NCBI GenBank assembly: GCA_903889245.1
Contig: CAISWQ010000067.1
Location: forward strand, 40,157-104,156
Source of the DNA: an uncultured Lentisphaerota bacterium
Lineage (GTDB): Bacteria > Verrucomicrobiota > Kiritimatiellia > CAIQIC01
Length of the DNA: 64,000 nt
Reading direction: 5' to 3'
The position numbers and the translations under genes are program-made. Each line of letters opens with the position of its first letter. Position 1 is the first letter of the stretch. The notes under the pieces are model-generated. The model had not been told where the DNA came from and ran no database searches. It saw nothing but the letters and a program-made list of their open reading frames with translations. Positions 17,829 to 26,214 of this stretch are shown here, piece by piece.

Positions 17829-17851
17829 TCTGCTACAAACGCCGGCGGGAC

Positions 17852-18742
17852 ATGAAATCTTGGTGCGTCATGCTGCTGATGAGCGCGCTGCTGGCGGGCG
17901 GGCAGGAGCCGCGGCACGGGCGGCTTTCATTCTCCGACTACCGCCCGACCGTGACGAACCTGACGCGCAAGCCCGTCAGCGTCCCGCTGGAGGTGCATCC
18001 CGACGCGAAGATTTTCCTGGTGCGCGCCAGGGTGGGGAAAAACCTGGAGGGCCGTTTCATCGTGGACACCGGCTCGGCGGCGACCATGGTGACGCCGGCG
18101 TTCGCGCAGAAAATTCGCGCGGAATTTTCGGCGCCCGGCGCCGGCCAGGGACCGGGTGCGGCGCAGGCCGTCCGTCTCCCGCTGCTGGCGCTGGGCGCGA
18201 TGCAGTTTGAAAACCTCGTGGCCGGCACGATGTCGCTCGATCACCTGAACAAGCCGCTGAAGACGCAGCTCGATGGCATTCTTGGCGGCGACGTGCTGTT
18301 CGCGCGGCGGCTGGCGTTCAGCATCGCCAGCCGGCGGCTGATCCTCGACGCGCCCGAACCGGCCGGCGTCAAGCCGCTCATCGGCGCGGGCGGCTGGCTG
18401 GTGGGCGTGCCGCTGACGCTGGAGGGCCAAACGAAGATGTTTCTGCTCGATAGCGGCGCGTCGCGCAGCGTACTGCCGGAGCGCGAATGGCAGGGCGCGG
18501 TGCTCGATGGCGGCCGGGTCAATCGCGGTGATTATGCGGAAACGCTGGTCGGGCTGAAGACCTGCACGGCGGTTATCAAGGATTTGCGCGTGGGCGAGAT
18601 GCCGCTGCCGTGGCTCAAGCTGACGCTGACGGAAACCAACCAGCGCCTGCTCGGCGCGGATTTCATCAGCCGCTTCCTGCTGACGATTGACGCCGAGTAC
18701 GGCAAGGTCTGGCTGCAGCCGCCGTCGCCCTACGTGCAGTGA
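17852..18742 (+). CDS. Secreted retropepsin-like aspartic protease (two-domain)
   Basis: 296 residues with a signal peptide (about 1-18). Two aspartyl-protease half motifs are visible: FIVDTGSAATMV with Asp72 and FLLDSGASRSVL with Asp200, each followed by a retropepsin-like beta fold. The protein therefore looks like a fused pair of retropepsin domains that may act as an internal dimer. It probably cleaves peptides in the periplasm or on the surface; no partner is obvious. The start is supported by GGCGGGA (17843-17849), and TACAAA (17833-17838) could be a -10 element. Confidence 0.75.
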   Translation: MKSWCVMLLMSALLAGGQEPRHGRLSFSDYRPTVTNLTRKPVSVPLEVHPDAKIFLVRARVGKNLEGRFIVDTGSAATMVTPAFAQKIRAEFSAPGAGQGPGAAQAVRLPLLALGAMQFENLVAGTMSLDHLNKPLKTQLDGILGGDVLFARRLAFSIASRRLILDAPEPAGVKPLIGAGGWLVGVPLTLEGQTKMFLLDSGASRSVLPEREWQGAVLDGGRVNRGDYAETLVGLKTCTAVIKDLRVGEMPLPWLKLTLTETNQRLLGADFISRFLLTIDAEYGKVWLQPPSPYVQ

Positions 18743-18784
18743 CGTCGCTTTCACACACTTTGCATGGAAGTGGGCTTGCGTAGC

Positions 18785-18885
18785 TGTAGCGGCGGCCTAG
18801 GGCCGCCGACGGCGACCGCAGGTCGCCGCTACAGAAGATGAACTGCGCCCGGCTTTTTTAGGGGCGCAGGCTTGCTGCGCCCCTG
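18785..18885. repeat. Modular hairpin element bounded by GTAGC and GCTAC
   Basis: Three adjacent hairpins (GGCGGCCTAGGGCCGCC, GGCGACCGCAGGTCGCC and, after a T-run, arm AGGGGCGCAG with loop GCTTG). The first two are enclosed by TGTAGCGG...CCGCTACAG, forming a larger cruciform-like unit. It fills the gap between two convergent genes and may end transcription from either side, although the T-run is not placed as in a standard terminator. Confidence 0.65.
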
Positions 18886-18888
18886 CCA

Positions 18889-20949
18889 TCACTTCCCGGA
18901 GCGGAGGGTGTAAAGCTTGGCGCCGATCTCGCGCGCGGCGGCGACGGTTTCGGGATAGGGATTGTCGCAGACATCCACAAAACCGATCTGGTAGTTCTCG
19001 CCATCGAAGCGGCCGGACACCAACTGGTCGCGATACTCGAACCAGTGCGCGCCGACGAAGTTCGGGTGGCGCAGCGCGCCTTCGAGGTAGGCGCGGTATT
19101 TGGCGGCGCGGTCGTCCTGGCTCTTCGTCGCCTTGAGCCCGGTGTGGAACAGGCCGCGGTCGAGCGCGCCGAAGTGGAACTCGCCGATGATCATCGGCAG
19201 GTCCACGCCCGCCGGCAGCTTGTCGTGGGCGACGCTGTAGTCGTAGCGGTTGAAGCTGATGACGTCGCAGAACTGCGCGGCGGCGCGGATGGCGCGCTCG
19301 TTCTTCCACGCAAAGCGGCAGCCGAGATAGAGCTGGCGCGGCGCGACGCGTTTGACCTCGGCGCGGCAGACCTCGAAATATTTCCCGGCGATGCGCGTGT
19401 AGAACGCGGTGAGGTCATCCTGCGCGCGCTTGGCGTCGGGCGCGGCCTGCGCGGCGCGCAGCGCGTCCCACGAGGCGTGCTTCGCGCCCCACGCCGCGTT
19501 GAGCTTTTGGATGTCGCCGTATTTCTTTTCGAGGTCGGCGATGAACTCGCGCTTAGCGGGCTGGTCGGCGGGAGACTGGAGCGCGGCCTCGGCGAGCGAG
19601 GTATCCGTGCCCCAGCCGAGTTCGTTGTGGATGAAGACGCCGAGGCACCACTTATCGCCGACGGCTTTGTCCTTGGCCAGCGCCTTGCGCAGCGCCTGGA
19701 CGAATTCGGGATGGAACGGATCGGGGAACTGGCCCCAGTAGCCCTTGGAACCGGCGATCGGCGGCGACCACGCGCTGATCGTGCTGACGTACGGCGTGCG
19801 GCGCTTCGAGACCACGCCCCAGTCCGACCAGTTGCCGACCGTGTTATAGCCCCAGCTCGCCAGCCGCCGGTGCGCGCGGTCCACGTCCAGCTCGCGCCAG
19901 TCGGCGCCATATTTCCGCAGCAGGTTCGCGCCGACGAAGTTGAACATCTCGACGTGGGCGCTCTCCTTGTAGTAGCCGACCGGGGCGCGGCCGCGCTTGG
20001 AATAGAACTGGCCGAAGTCGCCGCTGCGCGGCGGCAGCCACGCGAAGTAGTTGGTGCGGTCGGTCAACGGCGTTTCCATGCTGGACCGGACGCAGTCCAT
20101 GCCCTGCGACCAGAACAGGCGGCCGTCCGGGTCCACCAGCCACCAGCGGCCCGCGTGCCTCGCCGTGCGGAAGAAGCCGGTCGCCTCCAGTTGCGGGCCC
20201 GCGGCCCAGCCGCCGTAGGCATCGCGGTCGGCGGGCGCGGGGTGCGCGGCAAGGTCGGCGTCCTCCGCTTTCAGGCGCGCGGCGAAATCCTCCGCGCCGC
20301 GCAGCTTGCCCGGCCACTCGCCGTGCTTGAACTGGCCGAACTCATCCACAAACGGCAGGAACTTGCCGGCGTCCAGCGTCGAAATCGTACCGAGGCCGAC
20401 CGCCTCGATGCGCAGCAGTTCAAAGGCCTGCGACTTGGGCGACTTGGCGGGGAACACAATCAGCCGCTTGATGTGGGCGGCATCCATCTCCTCGCCGGTG
20501 CTGGGCCCGCCCCGCAACCCGATCAGTTTCAGCGGGTGCGACAGCCGGAAGGGCAACGGGTTCAGCCGCACCTCCACAACGTCGGTGCCGTGCGGCGCGA
20601 GGTTGCTGCTGCCATGCGCCACCTGATCGCGTTTGGCATCATCCACCCGCACATGCATCTCGAGCGGCGCGTCGCCGGGATTACGGAGATGGACCAACAG
20701 CTTCCGCGCTTGGGAAAAATCCCACGTCTCGCGCTCCGGCCGGAAGGTGACGCCCGGCCACTTGGCATTCGCGTGCGTCGTCACACGCAACCCCGCGGCC
20801 GTGTCGGGCGCGAGCGTCGCGGCGTTGGCCGTAATCCGCGCGCGGGCCTCCGGCTGCGCGAAATCCGCCACGAGCGCAACGGATTCCGCCGCGCCCGCCG
20901 CCAGCGCGCCGCCGACCGCCAGACCGAGCATAACTTTTTGCAGGTTCAT
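18889..20949 (-). CDS. GH50-like (beta-agarase family) secreted glycoside hydrolase
   Basis: 686 residues with a signal peptide (about 1-22, LGLAVGGALAAGAAES). An N-terminal beta-sandwich (about 25-200) precedes a TIM barrel of clan GH-A. Barrel landmarks are WSQGMDCVRSS, GYNTVGNWSDWG, FIHNELGWG (Asn-Glu acid/base) and MIIGEFHFGALDRGLFH (Glu nucleophile), the last closely matching GH50 agarases as I know them. It is expected to cleave a galactan-like polysaccharide outside the cytoplasm; true substrate is uncertain, since GH50-like proteins are numerous in PVC genomes without agar use. ATG 20949 gives the signal peptide directly; the frame upstream adds 11 residues with no support. Confidence 0.75.
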   Translation of the reverse strand: MNLQKVMLGLAVGGALAAGAAESVALVADFAQPEARARITANAATLAPDTAAGLRVTTHANAKWPGVTFRPERETWDFSQARKLLVHLRNPGDAPLEMHVRVDDAKRDQVAHGSSNLAPHGTDVVEVRLNPLPFRLSHPLKLIGLRGGPSTGEEMDAAHIKRLIVFPAKSPKSQAFELLRIEAVGLGTISTLDAGKFLPFVDEFGQFKHGEWPGKLRGAEDFAARLKAEDADLAAHPAPADRDAYGGWAAGPQLEATGFFRTARHAGRWWLVDPDGRLFWSQGMDCVRSSMETPLTDRTNYFAWLPPRSGDFGQFYSKRGRAPVGYYKESAHVEMFNFVGANLLRKYGADWRELDVDRAHRRLASWGYNTVGNWSDWGVVSKRRTPYVSTISAWSPPIAGSKGYWGQFPDPFHPEFVQALRKALAKDKAVGDKWCLGVFIHNELGWGTDTSLAEAALQSPADQPAKREFIADLEKKYGDIQKLNAAWGAKHASWDALRAAQAAPDAKRAQDDLTAFYTRIAGKYFEVCRAEVKRVAPRQLYLGCRFAWKNERAIRAAAQFCDVISFNRYDYSVAHDKLPAGVDLPMIIGEFHFGALDRGLFHTGLKATKSQDDRAAKYRAYLEGALRHPNFVGAHWFEYRDQLVSGRFDGENYQIGFVDVCDNPYPETVAAAREIGAKLYTLRSGK

Positions 20950-21388
20950 AGAGGGCTGCCTTTCGCGCGCCTCCCTTCGCACAAACCCGCCGCGCCGTCA
21001 ATGCGGCAGCGGGCTTCGGGCTACTGGATACGGGATGGCGACAGGATGCGAGATGCAGGATACGAGATGCGGGATGGAAAACTACTTCGAGGTTGGATGT
21101 TCATTCCGCACGTGACGTCGGGATGCGTGTTGGCGGCCACGACAGAGCGTGGCCCTCCATGTTTCTGGCGGCGCGTTCACCCTGCGTCCTGATACGGCCG
21201 CTGCTTCCATCGCTCCAATACTCCACCACTCCAACTCTCCAACGGGTGCTCACCGCTTCCGCTCCACACCGGTTTCTGACGCTCTTCCAATGCTTGGAAG
21301 AATCACCGGTTCCCCTTTCCAAGCATTGGAAAATCCGGCGCGGCAGGGTATCTTCGCGCGCTTTTTTGAGGGCGAACAAAGGAACACG
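20950..21388. other. Repeat-filled intergenic region before the amidotransferase gene
   Basis: This 439-bp divergent region has no gene. It contains a run of degenerate GATGCGAGATGCAGGATAC words (21024-21080), a GGAGTATTGG-family arm in reverse orientation (21203-21243), two TTCCAA palindromes (21285-21331) and a possible -10 (TATCTT, about 21350) upstream of the + strand gene. Confidence 0.6.
21285..21331. repeat. TTCCAANNNTTGGAA palindrome array (2 copies)
   Basis: TTCCAATGCTTGGAA (21285-21299) and TTCCAAGCATTGGAA (21317-21331), centres 32 bp apart. The second copy's core AAGCATT shows the central trinucleotide is free while both arms stay fixed. Confidence 0.9.
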
Positions 21389-22075
21389 ATGAAATGGTTG
21401 GCGACAAAAACCTTGGTGACCTATGACGTGCCGGAAACCTACGACCGCTGGCTGCGCGCCAACGGCGTCGAGCCGGTCTTCCTCGGCCCGAACGACGAAC
21501 TGCCGGAGAGCTTCACGGAGTTTCGCGCGCTGCTGCTGACCGGCGGCGGCGACGTGGACCCCGCCCGCTACGGCCAGAAGCCGCATCCGAAAACCGGCGA
21601 CGTGATGCCCAACCGCGACGCACTCGAAGAAAAGCTCATCCGCAAATACCTCGACATGGGCCGCCCGATCTTCGGCATCTGCCGCGGCATCCAGATGCTC
21701 AACGTGGTCATGGGCGGCAAACTGATCCAGCACGTCCCCGACTGGATCAAGAAGCACGGCAAGGAAGAAATCCATTCGCCCGCGACCGGCGATGCGACTC
21801 ATCCCGTGAAGTTTGCCCTGCGCACAAGCATCGGCAAAGCGCTGCGCGGTGTGAAGGAAATCAACAGCCACCACCATCAAGCCGCCGATCCCAAACACAT
21901 CGCCAAAGGCCTGCGCCTCGCTGCGAAGTCGCCCGCGGGTATTCCCGAAGCGTTGGTCGAAGGCGATGGCACCGGCTCACCGATCGTCGCCGTCCAATGG
22001 CATCCCGAACGCATGGACGAAGGTCTCGCCCCCGCGTCGCAGGCGCTGATGCAGTTGATGCTAAACTTGGTGTGA
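21389..22075 (+). CDS. Class I glutamine amidotransferase-like hydrolase (peptidase C26, PuuD-like)
   Basis: 228-residue cytoplasmic protein of the gamma-glutamyl-gamma-aminobutyrate hydrolase family. LLLTGGGDVDPARYG (49-62) is the family block; the nucleophile Cys98 is in FGICRGIQMLN, and the His205/Glu207 pair is in VQWHPE. It likely hydrolyses a gamma-glutamyl amide. The ATG at 21389 is favoured by AAAGGA at 21378-21383; the open frame upstream to 21149 runs through repeats. No polyamine genes are near, so the substrate is open. Confidence 0.85.
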   Translation: MKWLATKTLVTYDVPETYDRWLRANGVEPVFLGPNDELPESFTEFRALLLTGGGDVDPARYGQKPHPKTGDVMPNRDALEEKLIRKYLDMGRPIFGICRGIQMLNVVMGGKLIQHVPDWIKKHGKEEIHSPATGDATHPVKFALRTSIGKALRGVKEINSHHHQAADPKHIAKGLRLAAKSPAGIPEALVEGDGTGSPIVAVQWHPERMDEGLAPASQALMQLMLNLV

Positions 22076-22201
22076 GCGGTCACCCCGGTGGCGCCTTTGT
22101 CTGCCGGAACGGGGATGCTGTAGGGCGTGAACGTCATGGCGCACCGGCGCGAGGCCCGCCGCGGGCCTCGCGTACGTGTGACGCCGCTTGTTAGCCCCTC
22201 T

Positions 22202-23287
22202 TCATTTTCCGGACTTCCTTCGATTGTCGTCTTTGCAAAGCATCTGGCAGTTGGCTGCGTTGGTCTTTCCGCCCTCGTGCCATGGCTTGATGTGGTCTGC
22301 CTCCATCTCTCCGATGTCGAACTTCTTCCGGCACTTCACACACTTTCCCTTCTGGCGCTCGTATGCCTCGCGCTTCTCCTTGTCGGAGAACGACCGAAGG
22401 TTCAGATACCGCTCATCTTTCGTCAGCAGATACGGATAAATGCCGGACTTCTTCCCCACCTCGTCATCTTCCATGAGTCTGGCGACTTCCTTCGCCAGCT
22501 TCTTCGCATCCAGCTTTCTTTCCTTGAACTTGTTGTAGAGCGGTCCCCACGCGACGTGCTTCATCTCGCGGCGATAGTCGGGAAACGTCGCCTTCGCCCA
22601 TTCAATCACCTTCTGAAAATACTCCCAAAGAGGCTTCGCGTCTGCGTCGTGCTGGTGATCCGACATGTACTTGTCAATCTTGCCATCGGACAGCCAGTCA
22701 ATCGCCGTCTCCAAGACCTCCTGCCGGATCGGGCTACCGTCCACAAAATCACTCCCGATCGCGTACGCCGGGCAACCGGTCTTGCTGAAATACCGCTTGG
22801 CATCCGCAGTCCACGACCCGTGATAGACCGCGTTGCGTAACTCCTGATCGGTGAGCTTCTCCCCGGCGATGTTGATTGTCTTGAACCATTCCAACTTCTC
22901 GCTATCGGTGCCCGAGCAAAAATAGATCATGCACCTGTAATTGAGAATCTGGGCCTGCTGATCGTCCTGCAGATTGTGAAAGTAGATGTCGCCGATGGAG
23001 AAATCGCCGTTTACGTACCGGCAGACCGCAATCGTCCGCTGCTGTCCGTCAATCACCTCGAATCCACCGTCATCCCTCACCGCCCAATACATGACATTTA
23101 GCGGGAAATCCTTGCGCACGGTATCGATAACTGCATCGCGCTGCTTATCTTTGTATATGAATTCGCGCTGATACGGCGGGCGAATGTCGAGCTTACGGCC
23201 GTAGCCAACGACACCGCCCTCGGCGGGTTTTTCCTCGAACCCGTCGAATAGTTCTCTGACAGTGATTTCCCGGAGGTCAATCTTCAT
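22202..23287 (-). CDS. DUF262 (GmrS-like) protein with C-terminal HNH nuclease domain
   Basis: 361 residues. The N-terminal DUF262/ParB-like NTPase domain carries RPPYQREFIY and the diagnostic IDGQQRT (79-85). The C-terminus is an HNH nuclease with CxxC (Cys316, Cys319), ADHIKPWHEGG (Asp331-His332), Asn346 and a final Cys351. This arrangement is known from GmrSD-type modification-dependent restriction enzymes and related defence nucleases. Its start overlaps the stop of the EcoRI-like methylase by 4 bp (ATGA), so the two form one translation unit with the methylase made first. Base composition is clearly less GC-rich than the surroundings, suggesting transfer. Confidence 0.85.
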   Translation of the reverse strand: MKIDLREITVRELFDGFEEKPAEGGVVGYGRKLDIRPPYQREFIYKDKQRDAVIDTVRKDFPLNVMYWAVRDDGGFEVIDGQQRTIAVCRYVNGDFSIGDIYFHNLQDDQQAQILNYRCMIYFCSGTDSEKLEWFKTINIAGEKLTDQELRNAVYHGSWTADAKRYFSKTGCPAYAIGSDFVDGSPIRQEVLETAIDWLSDGKIDKYMSDHQHDADAKPLWEYFQKVIEWAKATFPDYRREMKHVAWGPLYNKFKERKLDAKKLAKEVARLMEDDEVGKKSGIYPYLLTKDERYLNLRSFSDKEKREAYERQKGKCVKCRKKFDIGEMEADHIKPWHEGGKTNAANCQMLCKDDNRRKSGK

Positions 23288-24381
23288 TTGTGCTCCTTGC
23301 GGCGAATCAGAATGCGCGGGTATGTCTGCGTGAAATACTCCCCGCCGACGATGTAGTAGGTCTTGCCGGTAGGTCGGGTTGGCGACCTGAGTACCGCACC
23401 GTCGTTCAACTTAGATACCTCGCGCTTGGTTCCATCAGCATCAACCTGTATCTGTGTCGGGTACTTCTTCTTGGCCAAGCCGCACCACGTCTTCGTGATG
23501 CCAAGAATCTCAAACTGGTCGGGGTTGTGTTTGGTGAGGAAGCCAGCGGGCACACCCATGGCACCGCGGTAATCGAGCGGAATATCCTCGACCTTAGTGA
23601 CTTCGATAGCGTCGAAGTTGTCATACGTTGGATACGCTCTCGCGTCGTACCGCTTGAACAGAATCAGGTCTTCGTGGCGCTTCGCAATGTCAAGATTGGT
23701 GAGCCAGCACATAGTACCGAAGCTTCGCCACTTGTTGCCTTGCTCATCAACCCAGAATCGCGTTTCTCTAGGCTCGTAGTGATCAGGGACTCTAAAAGCC
23801 ATGTCCCCATTGTTGTAGCCAAGCCAGAGCTTGTCGTCGCGAACGAGTTCGAAAATGTCCTTGGTTGAAAGTGTGTTCTGATTCGCCAGAATAACGAACT
23901 TCTTCTTGTGTGCGACCAGGTGTCCGACGTACTCCCTGAACAGCGAAAATGGGGGATTGGTGACTACGATGTCGGCTTGGTCGAGCAAGTTCACGCATTC
24001 CTCGCTGCGAAAGTCCCCGTCGCCCTTAAGCTCGCGCGGCGCGATTTTCGCGGGGTCGGGAAGGCGGTGCCCCTTCTGCTCGCCGCTGTATTCGAAATAG
24101 ACGCCCTTGTCCGACTTGTTCTGGCTGAACAAATCCGGTTTGTCGTTCTGGTAGCAGGTGGTGATCAGCTTCTTGAGATGCAGTACCTCGAAGTTGTTCA
24201 GGAAATACTTGAAGAAGTTGCTGACGCGGGGGTCGTCGCAGTTGCACAGGACGGTCTTGTTCTTGAAGTGTTTCTTGTAATGGACGAGTTCCTTTTCGAT
24301 GTCGGAAAGCTGCGTGTAGAACTCATCCTGCTTGGTCGCCTTGGCGGCGTGCAGGCTTCGGTTTTGCGACTTGCTCGACAT
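23284..24381 (-). CDS. EcoRI-family adenine-specific DNA methyltransferase
   Basis: 365 residues matching the EcoRI methylase family. ATKQDEFYTQLSDIEKEL at the N-terminus, the catalytic NPPF (142-145) in DIVVTNPPFSLFREY, and NGDMAFRVPDHYEPR are characteristic. It should methylate adenine N6 in a specific DNA site with AdoMet. It is first in a two-gene operon with a DUF262-HNH nuclease, consistent with a restriction-modification or self-protection role. The pair has lower GC and different codon use than neighbours. No separate EcoRI-like endonuclease is visible, so the DUF262 protein is the best candidate for the cutting subunit. Confidence 0.88.
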   Translation of the reverse strand: MSSKSQNRSLHAAKATKQDEFYTQLSDIEKELVHYKKHFKNKTVLCNCDDPRVSNFFKYFLNNFEVLHLKKLITTCYQNDKPDLFSQNKSDKGVYFEYSGEQKGHRLPDPAKIAPRELKGDGDFRSEECVNLLDQADIVVTNPPFSLFREYVGHLVAHKKKFVILANQNTLSTKDIFELVRDDKLWLGYNNGDMAFRVPDHYEPRETRFWVDEQGNKWRSFGTMCWLTNLDIAKRHEDLILFKRYDARAYPTYDNFDAIEVTKVEDIPLDYRGAMGVPAGFLTKHNPDQFEILGITKTWCGLAKKKYPTQIQVDADGTKREVSKLNDGAVLRSPTRPTGKTYYIVGGEYFTQTYPRILIRRKEHK

Positions 24382-24902
24382 TCTACGCGGTTCCTTTCGT
24401 CGTCTTTCTCTCTCGGGCTAACAGTCTTATTGAACGAACTGAAAGTTGTCTTTATGCAGCCAAGGTTTTCTTGGCGCACCGGCACGATAGGAAGGTCGCG
24501 GTGCCGTGGCAAGAGGAAAAACAGGTTGGTTTGAAAGCAGTTAGGCGGGTGGGCGCTTTGGTGCTTAACGGCGAAGTTGTCTTTATGCGGCGGCGGCGCG
24601 GGCTGGCAAAGACAATTTGTATAACAAGGGCGGCGCGCGGCGGTTGAGCGGGGCGGGGTTCTCTGGCGACGCTTTCGGAGAAAGCGCCCTACCGGTCGGG
24701 GATGAGACAAGGTAGGGACGGCGCGCCGCGCCGTCCGCGAGACGTTCCGAGCAAACTTTTTGCCGGGGCATCTCTGTTGGTCTTTGTAGGCCGGCTCTTC
24801 CCGCGAAGCGCGGGGCAAGCCGAGCCGGCGTGGTTGGTTGGGGTGCGCCGGGTCGGAGACCCGGCCTACAAAGTGGGCAGCGGTGTTTCCCCAAAGGACT
24901 GT

Positions 24903-24963
24903 ATGGACGTCATGGACAGCATGGACGGGGTCCATGGGGTCCATGGCGTCCACCAAGTCCACA
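24903..24963. repeat. Self-facing 9-bp ATGGAC / GTCCAT word array
   Basis: Three 9-bp units beginning ATGGAC (24903, 24912, 24921) are followed by four units beginning GTCCAT or GTCCAC, the reverse complement. The centre is a GGG/GTCC junction near 24929. Confidence 0.85.
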
Positions 24964-25008
24964 ACAGGGCGGTGGGACACCGCCCCTCCCAGTCAGCCAG
25001 AGGAAAAC

Positions 25009-25042
25009 AACACAGGCGCGATGAACTCATCGCGCCCGTGTT
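25009..25042 (-). terminator. Intrinsic terminator-like hairpin
   Basis: A 10-bp perfect stem (GGCGCGATGA / TCATCGCGCC, 25015-25036) is extended by AACAC/GTGTT. Read on the - strand it follows the TIM-barrel gene, whose stop is at 25060, and leads into a TTGTTTTCC tract. Confidence 0.75.
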
Positions 25043-25059
25043 TCATCAAGCCGTGCTGT

Positions 25060-25947
25060 TTACTTCGCCAATTCTGCGCAGGTCTTGTTGAAGAACTTCA
25101 CGCACTCGGCGATTTCCGGCACGAGCTTGTCCGAGTTGTTCTCGTGCTCGACGCAGAACGCGCCCTGATAGCCCTGGCGCTTGAGTTCCTCCATCATGCC
25201 GCGGGCGTTGGCGATGCCCGTCCCCCACGGCACGTCCCGGCCCTTGGGGCTTTTCTCGTTGAGGTCCTTGAAGTGCAGGGCAAGGATGCGGCCTTCGAGC
25301 AGCTTGAGGCACTCGATGGGGTCGAGGCCGGAGCGGAGGTAGTGGCCCACGTCGGCGCAGGCGCCCAGCAGCGGGCTGCGGCCCTTGACCGCGGCGAGGA
25401 CGACCTTGGGGTCCCAGTAGAAATTCTTCGGGCCGGGATGGTTGTGGATGGCGACCTTGATGTTGAACTCCTTCGCCAGCTTCTCGCAGACGTCCATCAC
25501 CTTGGGCAGCTCTTCCATCTTGCCGTGCGTCTCGGGCTCGGCGACGAGGATGTCGATGCCGAGTTTCTTGGCGGCCTCGAAGATCTTGCGGGTCTCGGCC
25601 TCGTCGAGGACCGGCTTGACGACGCCCATGTTGAGGAACTTGGTGTTCAGCCCTTTGGCCTTCATGTGTTCCTGGATCGCGGCGTAGTCCTTATCGGAGA
25701 TCGTCGGGGTCTTGATGGTCTTGATCTTGCCGTTCTCCGTCAGGTTCACACTGCCGGAGATGCTCATGTCCTTGAGGCCCACCTCGGCGGTCTTGTCAAT
25801 CGCGTCGAAGATGGAGAACCGGTGGAACGTGTAGGAATGCACCGCCATCGTCCAGCCGAGTTTCTCCGCCGCCGTCTGCTCCGCGGCCCAACCTGTTCCC
25901 GCCAGAGCCAGCAGCCCGGCGACCAGCAACAGCCTTTTTGTCTTCAT
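25060..25947 (-). CDS. Secreted sugar phosphate isomerase/epimerase-like TIM-barrel protein
   Basis: 295 residues with a signal peptide (about 1-21, LLLVAGLLALAGTGWAA). The rest is a xylose-isomerase-like AP endonuclease family 2 TIM barrel; metal-site residues are likely in DILVAEPETHGK (Glu), VAIHNHPGP (His), GACADVGHYLRSG (Asp, His) and FCVEHENN (Glu). Secreted members are frequent in PVC genomes and may act on sugars outside the cytoplasm; the reaction is unknown. ATG 25947 is preferred (AGGAGAAACC just upstream) over an in-frame start at 25980. Confidence 0.85.
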   Translation of the reverse strand: MKTKRLLLVAGLLALAGTGWAAEQTAAEKLGWTMAVHSYTFHRFSIFDAIDKTAEVGLKDMSISGSVNLTENGKIKTIKTPTISDKDYAAIQEHMKAKGLNTKFLNMGVVKPVLDEAETRKIFEAAKKLGIDILVAEPETHGKMEELPKVMDVCEKLAKEFNIKVAIHNHPGPKNFYWDPKVVLAAVKGRSPLLGACADVGHYLRSGLDPIECLKLLEGRILALHFKDLNEKSPKGRDVPWGTGIANARGMMEELKRQGYQGAFCVEHENNSDKLVPEIAECVKFFNKTCAELAK

Positions 25948-26204
25948 TGGTTTCTCCTGCGCCGCAGTGTATCGGCGCATCGCATGATTGCAAGGCTGGG
26001 CATGAATCCGTAATCACTCAAGACGTTTTCCAACTAACTGGGAGCGGCGGTGTCTCACCGCCGTCGAAGGTCGGATTTTCTTGTGGGCGGGAGTTCCAGC
26101 TCCCGCGCGGCTGTGCGCAGCTTGGGTTCGCGGGGTTAGAAAACCCCGCCCACACCGGACAGGCGGGCCATTCACTTGCCACTGGCCAGCGCGGAGGAAG
26201 CTGC
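25948..26204. other. Intergenic region with modular hairpins upstream of the small RNA
   Basis: No gene seen. From 26037 to 26160 there are three hairpin modules: GGCGGTGTCTCACCGCC, GGGAGTTCCAGCTCCC and GGGGTTAGAAAACCCC, the same style as those near 10.2, 18.8, 24.8 and 26.7 kb. The end of the stretch is the presumed promoter of the RNA at 26215. Confidence 0.55.
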
Positions 26205-26210
26205 TATAGT
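26205..26210 (+). promoter_or_regulatory. -10 element (TATAGT) of the small RNA
   Basis: TATAGT is identical to the -10 of the tRNA-Ala gene in this window. The expected -35 region (TGGCCA, 26183-26188) is weak. A start near 26216 falls at the base of the RNA's main stem. Confidence 0.6.
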
Positions 26211-26214
26211 CCGC

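Larger units (their letters stand above)
24382..25059. other. 678-bp repeat-rich intergenic region flanking the methylase island
   Basis: No gene is supported. It holds a direct repeat AAGTTGTCTTTATGC (24443-24457 and 24574-24588), hairpin modules (GGGCGCTTTCGGAGAAAGCGCCC-like at 24667-24690; GGGTCGGAGACCCG near 24853; GGCGGTGGGACACCGCC near 24970), a self-facing ATGGAC array and a strong terminator hairpin next to 25060. It may be the accreted boundary of the transferred island. Confidence 0.6.

Noticed and set aside
19045..21192. 715-residue open frame on the + strand
   Set aside because: Antisense to the GH50-like gene, with low-complexity Ala/Arg/Glu composition.
22202..24381. Classical EcoRI restriction pair
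   Set aside because: No EcoRI-like endonuclease is present; the partner is a DUF262-HNH protein, a different nuclease type.
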